Shown: positions 1 through 9,343, numbered from the stretch's first letter. The stretch: DNA of 64,000 bases from CACIAM-69d sp001698445 (GCF_043235035.1 NZ_JAZAQF010000006.1:109187-173186); one strand, 5' to 3'. Numbers and translations are program-made. Notes: a model not told the origin generated them from the sequence alone.

Positions 1-1
1 C

Positions 2-208
2 TATGGAAACCTAGCTAATGACTATCGATTGGGTGACTATCTGATTGGCAATGCAGCCATTTTCTACCAGAAAAATAACTATCGCTTTGCTTTGAATTTC
101 CGAAATTTCACCGATGAAAACTATATCAAAGGAGCCACTGGAAATGAGGGCGGTATTGAAGTGGGTTCACCCTTCACGGTCACAGGATCAGCTTCAATTC
201 GGTTCTAA
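2..208 (+). CDS. TonB-dependent receptor, C-terminal fragment (cut by window edge)
   Basis: Open from the left edge, ending at TAA 206-208, 68 residues. The sequence is a near copy of the last 68 residues of the complete receptor that follows: both run YGNLANDY...GDY.IGNAAIFYQ and end in TVTGSASIRF. The terminal Phe is the usual last residue of an outer-membrane beta barrel, recognised by the BAM machinery. The upstream part lies outside the window. It is therefore the 3' end of a tandem paralogue, probably another siderophore receptor in the same iron-uptake cluster. The two differ mainly in the short segment after YIK (GATGNEGGIE against STVGSNTGLE). Confidence 0.9.
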   Translation, partial: YGNLANDYRLGDYLIGNAAIFYQKNNYRFALNFRNFTDENYIKGATGNEGGIEVGSPFTVTGSASIRF

Positions 209-321
209 ATCATGTGGGAAATTACTTCAATCATTGTGTTGAAATAACTCTCTGCTTGATTGAGGTCAATTTGCAAACAATCACCCTTAATTGCTAATTG
301 GATTCCTTTAGGAAACGTCCC

Positions 322-2847
322 ATGAACTCTGCATCTCCCCTGTCTTTGTCGGTTTTGTTGGTGGCGATCGGGGCGCTGGCTGCTCCCGCTGGGGCTGAAT
401 CAGTGCCACCGGAGCCACTCGATCGATTCCGCAGCAACGCCCCCGCCACGTCGGTGGAGTCCTGGCTGGCCCAAGCCGATCGCCCGGCCACTGTCACCCG
501 CGTGGTGGTCACGCCCCTGCCCGACGAGCTGGAAATTGCCCTGGAAACCCCGGCCGGTCAGTCCTTGTTGATTGATGCGAACCAATTTCGCGCTGAGGGA
601 AATCAACTGATCGCCGAGATCAGCAATGCCAGCTTGGCGCTACCGGAGGGGGCAGAGTTCACCCAAGCCGACCCCACCGCTGAAGTGGCCTCGGTGCGGG
701 TTTGGCAGATTGCGCCCGATCGAATCCAAGTGGTGGTCACGGGTCGCAACGGCTTGCCCACCCAGGACGTGACCTTGGCCACGGGTGACTTGGCCTACAG
801 CCTGAACGTGGATGCTGATGTGCCCGAAGAAGAATTGGTGGTGACGGGGCAGCGATCGCCCAGTTACCGAGTTCCCAACGCCTCCAGCGCCACCGGCACA
901 GATACGCCGATTCTGGAAACGCCTTTCTCAGTGCAGGTGATTCCCCAAGCCGTCCTGCGCGATCAGCAGGTGATCAACGTTGAAGACGCGCTCACCAATG
1001 TCAGTGGCGTGTCCTATGCCGGGAGCAACAGCGGTCGGGAAGCGACGGTGAGCATTCGCGGATTTGGTAACCAATATCCCGCCACCGTATCGATTTTGCG
1101 CGACGGCTATCGGCTTTATGGTTCTTTTCAAGCCATTCCTGAAGTAGCCAATCTTGAACAAATTGAAGTGTTGAAGGGGCCCGCTTCGATTTTGTATGGG
1201 CAAATTGAACCGGGCGGCATTATCAACCTGGTATCCAAACAACCCCTAGCTGAGCCTTTTTACGAAGTTGAGCTGCAAGGCGGTACTAATGAGTTGGTGC
1301 GTCCTCGGATTGACTTTGGGGGGCCTCTGACTGCGGATGGCAGCTTGCGCTATCGACTGAATAGCGTTTATCAGCACCAAGCACCTTTTCGGGACTTTGA
1401 AACTGATACCAATCGCTTTTCGATCGCGCCTGCTCTGGCTTGGAAGATCAGCGACCAAACGGATTTATCGCTCAACCTTGAATACATTCACCAAAAAGGG
1501 CCATCAGACTTTGGACTGAGCCGATTTGAAGATGGGGTTGCGCCAGTCGATCGCGAGTTGATTATTACGGATCCCGAGGACTCGATTACAACAGACTATT
1601 TCAGCACCGGTTATCAATTCGAGCATCGTTTTAGCGATAACTGGAAAATTCGCAACGGCTTCCGCTACATCAGCTATGACTATGACTACAGCGTGGTGGC
1701 GCTGCCGCTGACTGCCAACGGCCCCAGGGTCACTCGCTTCTATGCTGACCAAGATGGTGAGGATAAATCCTACACCTTACAAACCAGTCTTGTGGGTAAT
1801 TTCAAAACAGGATCAATCGCCCACCAAGCCACCATTGGTCTTGATCTAAATCATAGCGAGTCACGAATTGCAACGGTTTTTGATCGCTCAAAACCGTCAA
1901 TCATCAACATTTTTGACCGCAATTATGATGCGGTGGTTCGTCCCGATCGATCCTCATTGCCACCGTTCAATGATGACCTGACCACGGCCAATCGTCTCGG
2001 ATTTTATCTTCAAGACCAGATTAACCTCACCGATAATCTGATCGTGGTGGCTGGTCTGCGCTATGACACGATCGGCATTGAAACAGAAGATCAATTGGGT
2101 CGCCGAGAGGGCAACAATACCGAACTCAGCTCTTGGACACCTCGCCTCGGAATTCTGTATCGCCCCATTCCCGAACTATCACTATTTGCCAACTATTCGC
2201 AGTCATTTCGCCCCACAACTTCGACCGGTGCGGATGGTTCAATCTTGAAGCCTGAAGAAGGTGAAGGATTTGAAGTGGGCGTGAAGGCTGAATTGTTCGA
2301 TCGCCGCCTCCTGGCTACCCTCACCTACTTTGACATCACCAAGCAAAATGTGCCGGTGACTGATCCTGATAATCTCCTCTTTTCGGTTTCTTCAGGAGAG
2401 CAACGCAATCGCGGCCTTGAATTTGACTTGATTGGTGAACTGTTGCCCGGCTGGAAGATTTTGGGATCCTACGCCTATATCGACAGCGAAGTGACTGAGG
2501 ATACCAACGAGTCTTTGATTGGGAATCGGCTGTATGGCATTCCTGAGCACAAAGCCACCCTTTGGACAACCTATGAAATTCAGTCTGGTTCTCTCAAGGG
2601 ATTGGGCTTTGGGGTGGGTTTTGAATATGCGAGCGATCGCTACGGCAACCTCGCCAACGACTACAAAATTGGGGACTATTTCATCGGCAATGCTGCCATT
2701 TTCTATCAGCGAGATAATTATCGTTTCGCCTTGAATTTCCGGAATTTCACCGATGAAACCTACATCAAATCCACGGTAGGCAGCAATACCGGTCTAGAAG
2801 TGGGCACACCTTTCACGGTCACTGGATCGGCTTCCATTCGGTTCTAG
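322..2847 (+). CDS. TonB-dependent siderophore receptor with N-terminal AMIN domain
   Basis: Outer-membrane receptor that imports ferric chelates using TonB/ExbBD energy. ATG 322 is preferred over an in-frame TTG at 298 because AGGAAA lies just upstream and it begins a signal peptide (MNSASPLSLSVLLVAIGALA, cleavage near APAGA). About 841 residues. After the signal comes an AMIN-type domain (VTRVVVTPLPDELEIALETP), a feature common in cyanobacterial siderophore receptors, then the plug (ETPFSVQVIPQAVLRDQQ; VEDALTNVSGVSYAG) and a long barrel ending in Phe. The preceding partial gene is a close paralogue, and a lipoprotein and PepSY protein follow on the same strand, so the group looks like an iron-uptake operon. 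The ligand cannot be read from sequence. No Fur box was identified with confidence. Confidence 0.93.
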   Translation: MNSASPLSLSVLLVAIGALAAPAGAESVPPEPLDRFRSNAPATSVESWLAQADRPATVTRVVVTPLPDELEIALETPAGQSLLIDANQFRAEGNQLIAEISNASLALPEGAEFTQADPTAEVASVRVWQIAPDRIQVVVTGRNGLPTQDVTLATGDLAYSLNVDADVPEEELVVTGQRSPSYRVPNASSATGTDTPILETPFSVQVIPQAVLRDQQVINVEDALTNVSGVSYAGSNSGREATVSIRGFGNQYPATVSILRDGYRLYGSFQAIPEVANLEQIEVLKGPASILYGQIEPGGIINLVSKQPLAEPFYEVELQGGTNELVRPRIDFGGPLTADGSLRYRLNSVYQHQAPFRDFETDTNRFSIAPALAWKISDQTDLSLNLEYIHQKGPSDFGLSRFEDGVAPVDRELIITDPEDSITTDYFSTGYQFEHRFSDNWKIRNGFRYISYDYDYSVVALPLTANGPRVTRFYADQDGEDKSYTLQTSLVGNFKTGSIAHQATIGLDLNHSESRIATVFDRSKPSIINIFDRNYDAVVRPDRSSLPPFNDDLTTANRLGFYLQDQINLTDNLIVVAGLRYDTIGIETEDQLGRREGNNTELSSWTPRLGILYRPIPELSLFANYSQSFRPTTSTGADGSILKPEEGEGFEVGVKAELFDRRLLATLTYFDITKQNVPVTDPDNLLFSVSSGEQRNRGLEFDLIGELLPGWKILGSYAYIDSEVTEDTNESLIGNRLYGIPEHKATLWTTYEIQSGSLKGLGFGVGFEYASDRYGNLANDYKIGDYFIGNAAIFYQRDNYRFALNFRNFTDETYIKSTVGSNTGLEVGTPFTVTGSASIRF

Positions 2848-2962
2848 TTTTGGGTCTCAACTTTGGGGTTGATTGCGGTTTTGCCATCGCCCCTTTGCCA
2901 GTCAGCATCCATGCTTGAACCCGCATTTCAACCACGACTCAAAACGTTCTTTAAACCCAACC

Positions 2963-3712
2963 ATGATCATGCATAAAACCTACGCGATCGCCCTGCTGAG
3001 TCTGAGTTTGATCACCGCTTGCCAATCAGGATCAACTAACCAATCCACGGTCAGCAATAACGCACCAGAAACCACCCCCAGCAGCAGCCCGATCGCCTCG
3101 GTTGAGCCGAGTGCCAAGCATTTTGATGAAGCCCTTTATGCGTTGGCCTATCCCGAAGTCAACGAACAAGTCAAAGCCGGGAAATTTGCTTCCCCACTCG
3201 CCCATTATCAAGCGGTTGGACAGTCTGGAAAAGATGCCAACGGCGAGGCGATCGCGGGCTTTTTTATGGGCACAGGCGGCAACGACACCATTTCTGGATT
3301 TGGCCATCACCCTCATATCTCAGGAGTGGCGTTCGAGATTGTGGCTGACAAGGGCGGTGAGTTGCCCATTCGCCCCAAAACTTTGGGCCAAGGGGAGGTC
3401 GATCGCCTGGTGGGTCAACCCGGCTCCGAGGATGAATTTATTGTGGGCAGTTTGATCACCCCAGCTAATCCCAAGTCTGCGCCTTTCTATGTGGGTAAGG
3501 GGGATGCAGATTACGCCCAAATTGATAATTTCAAACCCGGCGAGGACACGATTTTGCTGGCAGGGAAGCCGGAAGATTACAGTCTAAAATCCCAGGATAA
3601 AACCCTGCGCATTTCAACTAAAAGTGGCGATTTGGTGGCGATCGTGCAAGGGGTTGATCGCCTCACGGTGGGTGATGTTGTGGCCGATTACGGCATTTTC
3701 ATCCTCAAGTAG
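2963..3712 (+). CDS. Lipoprotein with RTX-like calcium-binding segment
   Basis: ATG 2963 gives MIMHKTYAIALLSLSLITAC, a lipoprotein signal with lipobox I-T-A-C; the longer frame from TTG 2873 has no signal and is less likely. The mature protein has a Ser/Thr/Pro linker, then FDEALYALAYPEVNEQVKAG...HYQAVGQSG, resembling short modules seen beside RTX repeats in secreted cyanobacterial proteins, then GTGGNDTISGFG, a single nonapeptide-like Ca-binding turn, and a beta-rich C-terminus. No enzyme motif was seen. It lies between the siderophore receptor and the PepSY gene with short gaps, so a surface or periplasmic role in iron acquisition is inferred from position only. Confidence 0.75.
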   Translation: MIMHKTYAIALLSLSLITACQSGSTNQSTVSNNAPETTPSSSPIASVEPSAKHFDEALYALAYPEVNEQVKAGKFASPLAHYQAVGQSGKDANGEAIAGFFMGTGGNDTISGFGHHPHISGVAFEIVADKGGELPIRPKTLGQGEVDRLVGQPGSEDEFIVGSLITPANPKSAPFYVGKGDADYAQIDNFKPGEDTILLAGKPEDYSLKSQDKTLRISTKSGDLVAIVQGVDRLTVGDVVADYGIFILK

Positions 3713-3757
3713 ATTTGCAAAATTGGTTTTTCAACCGGATTGGAATCCGAGAGGACT

Positions 3758-4888
3758 ATGCAAGCTCACCAGATTCGATCGATCCTGTTTCCGCTGCATC
3801 GCTACTTGGGCTTAGTTGTTGGGTTGATTCTGATCGTTGTGGGGGTGACGGGGAGCCTGTTGGTGTTTTCCCATGAGTTGCAAGATCGGCTGATTGTTGA
3901 AAAATTCGGCGCGATCGCCCCCCAAGAAACCCTCGTCAGCATTGACCAAGTATCCAATGCTGCCCAAACCTTTGCTCAACAGTTATCGGGTTCCATGGTT
4001 GAGGGTATTTTGTTTCCTCAACATCCTGACCAGCCTTACCAAGTTCGTCTTTGGCAGAGCGATCAGCTCATTCAACTTTTTATTCATCCCTACAACGGAA
4101 AGGTGCTAGGAACCCTATCCGCACAAGATAACTGGATGAATTGGACTTTCCGGCTGCATTATCAGTTGTTGTCCGGCACAACGGGGCTGATTATTGTTGG
4201 CATTTCAGGGTTTTTTATGACCATTTTGGGGATTACTGGCATTGCACTTTGGCCCGGTTGGCGACGGTTGGCAGCGGGTTTCAAAATTAAGTGGAATGCG
4301 CACCCGAAGCGACTGAATTTTGATCTTCACAAGGTTGTGGGTATCGTTGCTGCTGTTTTTTTAGTGCTGACCGGATTCACGGGGTTTTGTTGGAATTTCT
4401 ATGCCCAATCAACGGCGGTGATCAAAGCAATTACCTTCACCCCTGCGGAGCCGGTTTGGCAATCCAAGGTGTTGCCCAATCAAAAATCCTTGCCTTTGTC
4501 GGAACTGTTGGCGCGATCGAACCAAGCATTACCCGGAGCTGCCACAACGTTTATCGCACTGCCCAGAACGCCGGATGGGGTGGTGCGAATTGGCAAGCGC
4601 CAAACCCACGAACCCAGTTCCTACGGCCAGAGCAATGTGATTCTGGATGCTTACAGCGGTCAGGTGCTGCGGGCGAATGACAGTCGGCAGGCAGCGTTAG
4701 GCGATCGAATCTTGAACAGCTTCGGGCCGCTGCACTTTGGCACCTTTGGCGGTTTGTGGACACGCTGGCTCTATGTGTTGGTGGGCCTGTCCCCGATCGC
4801 CCTGTTTTGGACGGGTGCGAAGATGTGGCAACATCGCAAGCGATCGCCCGCCATGGCAACCCTCCCGAGCGATCACCCTAGCCCTTGA
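3758..4888 (+). CDS. PepSY-associated transmembrane protein (iron-uptake cluster)
   Basis: About 376 residues from ATG 3758, which has GAGAGGA immediately before it; an in-frame TTG at 3740 is the alternative. HRYLGLVVGLILIVVGVTGS is the first membrane segment, preceded by the HR pair typical of PepSY_TM proteins. Further segments are near LSGTTGLIIVGISGFFMTILG, FDLHKVVGIVAAVFLVLTG and WLYVLVGLSPIALFW; conserved His (HYQL, DLHK, GPLHFG) could coordinate haem. Family members beside TonB receptors are thought to reduce or release iron from siderophores at the inner membrane. That role fits here but is inferred from family and neighbours. Confidence 0.85.
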   Translation: MQAHQIRSILFPLHRYLGLVVGLILIVVGVTGSLLVFSHELQDRLIVEKFGAIAPQETLVSIDQVSNAAQTFAQQLSGSMVEGILFPQHPDQPYQVRLWQSDQLIQLFIHPYNGKVLGTLSAQDNWMNWTFRLHYQLLSGTTGLIIVGISGFFMTILGITGIALWPGWRRLAAGFKIKWNAHPKRLNFDLHKVVGIVAAVFLVLTGFTGFCWNFYAQSTAVIKAITFTPAEPVWQSKVLPNQKSLPLSELLARSNQALPGAATTFIALPRTPDGVVRIGKRQTHEPSSYGQSNVILDAYSGQVLRANDSRQAALGDRILNSFGPLHFGTFGGLWTRWLYVLVGLSPIALFWTGAKMWQHRKRSPAMATLPSDHPSP

Positions 4889-5010
4889 CCCCCATCCACC
4901 GCCCCGATCGCCCCCTTTGCAAAAGTTTTGTCCTAGAGAAGGGTTGCTTCCCGCCCAAGTTGGCGATAATGGGAAAACCATTGCTAACTCAGCGCAGGAG
5001 CCGCGCCCGC

Positions 5011-6198
5011 ATGAGCAACACTGAGCCACTTCCCGCAAGCAAGCTGGTTCAATGGTGGGAATCGCTCTCGCCGCTATCACGGTTTCTATTCTTTGCCCTG
5101 GCTGCTCCCCTGACCGTGCTCAATGCCTGGGCCTTGGCCACGATTTTTGGCTACTTCCAATCGTTGCTGGGGGTGCTGTTGGTCACAGCCTTGCTGGCCT
5201 TTTTGCTGAACTATCCTGTGAACTGGCTAGCGGCCAAAGGGGTGAAGCGAGGGCTGGCCGCCGTAGTGGTGTTTTTGGTGGCCCTGTCGATCGTCATTGG
5301 CGTGGGCGTGACCCTGGTTCCGCTGGTGGTGGCCCAGGCGCAACAATTGGTGGCGCGGCTGCCGGAATGGATCGACTCGGGCCAGCGCCAACTCATGATG
5401 CTGAATGAGCGAGCCGACTTGTTTGGTTTGCCCATCAGCTTAGATGGGGTGATTTCCCAACTCAACGATCGCCTCAAAACCGAACTCCAAAGCATTGCCG
5501 GTCGCACCCTCAACTTGGCCTTAAATGTCACGGTGGTGACGGTGGTTCGGTTGTTGGACGTGGTGTTAACCATCGTCCTCACCTTCTATTTGCTGCAACA
5601 CAGCGAAGAAATTTGGGAGAGCTTGATTGCTTGGCTACCCGATCGGGTTCAGCAGCCCTTTTCCCGCACCCTGCGATCGAGCTTCCAAAACTACTTCATT
5701 GGGCAAATCCTCACGGCCACCTGCTTGGGCCTGGGGCTAACCACCATGTTTGTGTTGCTCAAAATTCCCTTTGGCCTGCTCTTTGGCCTAACCATTGGGT
5801 TGATGGCCCTGGTTCCCTTTGGTGGCTCCGTGGGCATTGGCACAGTCATCTCCCTGATTGCTCTCCAGGATATTGGACTGGCCCTGCAAGCCTTGGCCGC
5901 AGCCCTGATTGTGCAGCAAGTGGTGGAAAACCTGGTCGCTCCTCGAGTGCTGGGTAGCGTGACGGGCCTGAATCCCTTTTGGGTGTTTGTGGCCATCCTA
6001 ACCGGTGTGCGTGTGGGCGGCCTGTTGGGCGTAGTGGTGGCCGTGCCCATGGCTGTGTTGCTCAAGGAAGCCTTGGCGAATTTGCGGGCCCAAGATCCCA
6101 CCCCCGGGGCTGTGAAATCTCTGTCCGAAGTGGAACCGGAATCACCATCTGTGGGTATTGCGGCGGCGGCTTCTTCCCCGGTTACGGAATGCGATTGA
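5011..6198 (+). CDS. AI-2E family transporter (PerM/TqsA-like)
   Basis: Polytopic inner-membrane protein of about 395 residues. ATG 5011 (MSNTEPLP) is chosen because AGGAG lies 11 nt upstream; the open frame extends back to 4885 but that part is not membrane-like. Two N-terminal helices (FLFFALAAPLTVLNAWALA; LLGVLLVTALLAFLLNYPV), a third at VVVFLVALSIVIGVGVTLVP, an amphipathic stretch, then a cluster including GLLFGLTIGLMALVPFGG and the family-typical PRVLGSVTGLNPFWVF...GGLLGVVVAVP. The family includes TqsA (AI-2 export) and Na+/H+ antiporters, so the substrate is unknown. It follows the PepSY gene by 122 nt and may not belong to the iron operon. Confidence 0.9.
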   Translation: MSNTEPLPASKLVQWWESLSPLSRFLFFALAAPLTVLNAWALATIFGYFQSLLGVLLVTALLAFLLNYPVNWLAAKGVKRGLAAVVVFLVALSIVIGVGVTLVPLVVAQAQQLVARLPEWIDSGQRQLMMLNERADLFGLPISLDGVISQLNDRLKTELQSIAGRTLNLALNVTVVTVVRLLDVVLTIVLTFYLLQHSEEIWESLIAWLPDRVQQPFSRTLRSSFQNYFIGQILTATCLGLGLTTMFVLLKIPFGLLFGLTIGLMALVPFGGSVGIGTVISLIALQDIGLALQALAAALIVQQVVENLVAPRVLGSVTGLNPFWVFVAILTGVRVGGLLGVVVAVPMAVLLKEALANLRAQDPTPGAVKSLSEVEPESPSVGIAAAASSPVTECD

Positions 6199-6377
6199 TG
6201 CTTTTGATGAATTCATCATTTCTCATGTCAAAAACATCAATTTCAGTTGCTTTTAAATCAATAATTTTGAGTGCCATTCAATAGCATCAATCGTGAATAA
6301 GTCGGGTAGGCGAATTTGCTTGCTCTCTCAAGATTGAGATCGTAAAACTGAACAGAAGACCCATAGCCAAGCTTGTT

Positions 6378-6980
6378 ATGTCCTGTGCAGTGGCCCTGAT
6401 CTTGATTGGGTTCCAAAACGACTATTTTGCTGCCGATGGGATCCTGCGGTCTGTGATTGACCAGGCTGTCCCAGTCGATCGCATCTTGGACAGTACGGTG
6501 CAAGTGGTGCGCGGGGCGATCGCCCATGGAGTTCCCACCATTGCGACCCCAATTTTTTTCACCCCCACCTATGAAGAATTGCTGGATCCCGTTGGTATCC
6601 TGAAAACCGTCCGTGATGTGGGAGCCTTCCAAGCAGGGCAAAAAGGTGCAGAAATGGTTGAGGCCCTCCTGCCCTTTCACGATCAAATTTGGGTTGTGCC
6701 CGGAAAGCGAGGTTTAAATGCCTTCACGGGCACCTCGTTGCATGAGCTGCTGCAAGAACATCAGATCGCTCATATTGTGCTTGCCGGTGCGGTCACGTCC
6801 GTTTGCATTGACTCCACCGGTCGGGCTGCCCACGAAAAGGGCTATCGCGTGTCAGTTTTGGCCGATTGCACCTGCGCCAGAACCCAATTTGAGCAGGAAT
6901 TTTACTTAGAAAATGTGTTTCCCCTGTATGCCAATGTAATTTCCGCTGAGTGCTTTCTTAAGTCTTTGGCGGATGTCTGA
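6378..6980 (+). CDS. Cysteine hydrolase (isochorismatase) family protein lacking the usual catalytic Asp
   Basis: 200 residues with the isochorismatase-like alpha/beta fold. The family triad is Asp-Lys-Cys. Lys110 (VVPGKRGLNAFTGT) and Cys143 (LAGAVTSVCIDSTGRAA) are present. The first motif reads LILIGFQNDYF, with Gly11 where most members have Asp (hhIDxQ). Asp15 is nearby but belongs to the usual NDF element. The protein may have altered or no hydrolase activity, or belong to a subgroup with a different base; the substrate is unknown. The TGA stop at 6978-6980 lies inside the terminal inverted repeat of the small element at 6971-7094. A PAS histidine kinase follows on the same strand. Confidence 0.85.
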   Translation: MSCAVALILIGFQNDYFAADGILRSVIDQAVPVDRILDSTVQVVRGAIAHGVPTIATPIFFTPTYEELLDPVGILKTVRDVGAFQAGQKGAEMVEALLPFHDQIWVVPGKRGLNAFTGTSLHELLQEHQIAHIVLAGAVTSVCIDSTGRAAHEKGYRVSVLADCTCARTQFEQEFYLENVFPLYANVISAECFLKSLADV

Positions 6981-7094
6981 AAAGTGTTTTGAAATACCGA
7001 GTTAAGGGCTAGTAGTTGGCGAAGGGGCTGAAGCATCCTAGGTTCGTCGGTGACTGGAGCTTGCAGAGTATCCATTTGGGCTTTTCAGACATCC
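6971..7094. repeat. MITE-like element, copy A (inverted orientation)
   Basis: A perfect 14-bp terminal inverted repeat, GGATGTCTGAAAAG at 6971-6984 and its complement at 7081-7094, encloses about 96 bp with no ORF. Read on the minus strand, the interior aligns along its length with copy C at 29133-29272, sharing GATACTCTGC, a GCTT/GCCCCTT centre and the GATGTCTGAAAAG end. It contains the stop codon of the upstream hydrolase gene and ends 19 nt before the downstream kinase start, so it fills the whole spacer and may supply transcription or translation signals. Confidence 0.75.
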
Positions 7095-7113
7095 TCTTAG
7101 GTAAAACAGAATA

Positions 7114-8535
7114 ATGACTGATTTTAGTAAAAGTGATGAGCTAAACACCCAAATTCAATACCGACTCATTGAAAGACTCGCGGAATCAGAGCGCCGCTAT
7201 CGAACCTTAGTGGAAAACCTGAGTGAAATTGTTTTTAAGGTTGATCATTTGGGTCAAATTACCTTTTTAAATCCAGCTTGGACGAAGATTCTCGGCTTTC
7301 CGATTGATTTGTGCTTAGGCAAACCCTTGACTCAGTTTATGGATGAAACTGAGCAAGCGGACTGGCAAATGATGATGGCTGACTTGGATCATTGTGCCAC
7401 TTTGCGACAGGAGCTTCACTTTCGAGACCACACTCAGCAAACAGTTTGGCTAAAAATTGCGATTCAGCCCCGTGGTGAAGATGGTGAGTTTTCAGGATCT
7501 TTAACGGATGTGACCGATCGCCACCAGGCTGAACAATTGCTGCAACGGATGAACACAGAACTCGAAAAGCGGGTTTCCCAACGAACGCAAGCTCTGAATG
7601 TAGCTAATCAAAAGTTACAAGCCACAATCGAGCGGCTTCAACAGGCCCAATGCGAGCTAGTGCAGTCTGAAAAAATGTCGGGTTTGGTACAGCTTGTGGC
7701 TGGAGTTGCCCATGAAATTAATAATCCAGTGAACTTTATTCACGGAAATTTGGAATATTTAGAAGAATATCTGCAAATGCTGATTCAATCCTTGGAGGCT
7801 TATCAAGCCCGTGACTTGGAGACGGCTGCTACGATTCCATTGCCCACCGAAACTATTGATTTAGAATTTTTGAAAGAGGACTCTCAAAAAATTATCAACT
7901 CAATGCGAACGGGGACTCATCGGATTCGGCAAATTGTCTTGGATTTACGAAATTTCTCACGAATTGATGAATCCGAGCTAAAAACCATCAGTGTGCATGA
8001 GGATATTGATGGAATTCTGAAAATCTTAAGCTATCAACTGAAAGCCAAGTTGCAATCAATTTCTATTTCCAAGTATTACGGACAATTGCCTTTGATTGAA
8101 TGCTATCCTCGATATTTAAATCAAGCATTAATGAGTATTTTAGAAAATGCGATCGATGCGATCGGGGAGGCTGTTAAAAAAGTAGATTCTAAAATTATTA
8201 TGCCTAGTAGCTCCACTTATTTTGGAACAATTGAAATTAGTACCTTCGTTGTGGATAGTCAATGGATTGCGATTGAAATTTCTGATAATGGCATCGGAAT
8301 TCCGTTACTAATTCAGAGCAAGATTTTCAATCCTTTTTTCACAACCAAGGATGTGGGTAAAGGGACTGGGATGGGACTAGCCATCAGCTATCAAATTATT
8401 ACGGAAAAACATCGAGGAAAACTCAGCTTTCGATCGCAATACGGCCAGGGCACAACTTTCACGATCCAAATTCCAATTCAGCAAACCAATTTGGCGGATT
8501 CGCCCGCGCAGGAGTCGGCGAATTCCCAACGCTAG
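7114..8535 (+). CDS. PAS-domain sensor histidine kinase
   Basis: 473 residues, no membrane segment, so a soluble kinase. A PAS domain spans about residues 28-140 (YRTLVENLSEIVFKVDHLGQ...GSLTDVTDR). A coiled coil follows (LEKRVSQRTQALNVANQKL), then the phosphoacceptor box LVAGVAHEINNPVNFIHGN, N-box NQALMSILENAIDAI, G1 EISDNGIGIP and G2 GKGTGMGLAISYQI. The H-box with EINNP is the subtype common in large cyanobacterial kinases such as the one at 55.2-57.3 kb. No response regulator is adjacent; the upstream cysteine-hydrolase homologue is its only same-strand neighbour. The signal is unknown. The region before ATG 7114 is the end of repeat copy A. Confidence 0.93.
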   Translation: MTDFSKSDELNTQIQYRLIERLAESERRYRTLVENLSEIVFKVDHLGQITFLNPAWTKILGFPIDLCLGKPLTQFMDETEQADWQMMMADLDHCATLRQELHFRDHTQQTVWLKIAIQPRGEDGEFSGSLTDVTDRHQAEQLLQRMNTELEKRVSQRTQALNVANQKLQATIERLQQAQCELVQSEKMSGLVQLVAGVAHEINNPVNFIHGNLEYLEEYLQMLIQSLEAYQARDLETAATIPLPTETIDLEFLKEDSQKIINSMRTGTHRIRQIVLDLRNFSRIDESELKTISVHEDIDGILKILSYQLKAKLQSISISKYYGQLPLIECYPRYLNQALMSILENAIDAIGEAVKKVDSKIIMPSSSTYFGTIEISTFVVDSQWIAIEISDNGIGIPLLIQSKIFNPFFTTKDVGKGTGMGLAISYQIITEKHRGKLSFRSQYGQGTTFTIQIPIQQTNLADSPAQESANSQR

Positions 8536-8545
8536 AACGTTCGGC

Positions 8546-9343
8546 CTAGGCTTTGGGGGTGGCAAGCTGGGCCTGGAGGGGGCGGGCGTTGGTTCCCAAT
8601 CGGGTTTGCAACTCGGTGAGCAGGGCGGGGGCGATCGCCTGGGGTTCTGGAAACAGCAGCCAAGTCACCCCTTCGGAACAGGGGGGCGTGGTGAGGGAGC
8701 CTTGATAGTGGTAGAGCAATCGGGGGATGGGGGGCAACAGGTCGGCGGGGTTTCCTTGCCAAGTGCGATCGAAGCTGGTTCCGAGGGTGATCGGCGCGCG
8801 GGCTAATAAGTCTTGCAACAGTTGGGGGGCGGCTCGATCGAGCTGGGAAGCGGCAGCCTGGGTTGGCGCGGCCGTTAACCAAAGGCCCAACACCAACAGG
8901 GATCCGGCCCGATCGCGATGAACAAAATGCACTTCTGCGGGAAAGGTGCGGCCGGCGCGGTGATGCTCGCTGGGGTGGTGAAAGTGGAATTGCAAGAGGT
9001 CATGGGGTCGATCGCCCAGATGCAGGGTGCAAGTGCCGGGCGGGCAATCCACAAAGATTGATCGCCCCGTGTTGCGAGCCGTTAGGGGTACGGATTGGTA
9101 AGCCAACCGCAAATCCACGGGCCCAAGCTGTTTCTGGGCAGCCAGATCGATCGGGGATTGGCGCTGACCGAGGCCACAGGTCGCAAAGGCAGGATCCAGC
9201 TCGCTCCAGTGGTTGGGGCCGGTGGGGCCGTCATAGCTCCAACGGGTGGCGGCCCGAACGGGGCGATCGCCAAATCCCGCCCAACCCCCAAGGGCCCCGC
9301 CCAGCGCGAGGGATCCTTGCCATAACCACTGACGACGTTTCAT
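8546..9343 (-). CDS. Alpha-type carbonic anhydrase, Tat-exported
   Basis: Catalyses CO2/bicarbonate interconversion, here expected in the periplasm. The start is the ATG at 9343, giving a twin-arginine signal (MKRRQWLWQGSLALGGALGG, cleavage near PVRAA); the open frame continues to 9445 without a signal. The mature protein has SYDGPTGPNHW near its start and the alpha-class zinc site: His120 and His122 in FHFHHPSEH and His139 in AEVHFVH. Late motifs YQGSLTTPPCSEGVTW and LQTRLG are also class-typical. 265 residues is normal. It lies 137 bp downstream of zam on the same strand, but a strong terminator separates them. Alpha enzymes occur in only some cyanobacteria. Confidence 0.95.
   Translation of the reverse strand: MKRRQWLWQGSLALGGALGGWAGFGDRPVRAATRWSYDGPTGPNHWSELDPAFATCGLGQRQSPIDLAAQKQLGPVDLRLAYQSVPLTARNTGRSIFVDCPPGTCTLHLGDRPHDLLQFHFHHPSEHHRAGRTFPAEVHFVHRDRAGSLLVLGLWLTAAPTQAAASQLDRAAPQLLQDLLARAPITLGTSFDRTWQGNPADLLPPIPRLLYHYQGSLTTPPCSEGVTWLLFPEPQAIAPALLTELQTRLGTNARPLQAQLATPKA

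Noticed and set aside
6185..6380. Minus-strand frames ending DLFTIDAIEWHSKLLI or starting MALKIIDLKATE, like pieces of a small gene
   Set aside because: They are in different frames, interrupted by stops and without a ribosome-binding site; at most a decayed remnant, too weak to call.
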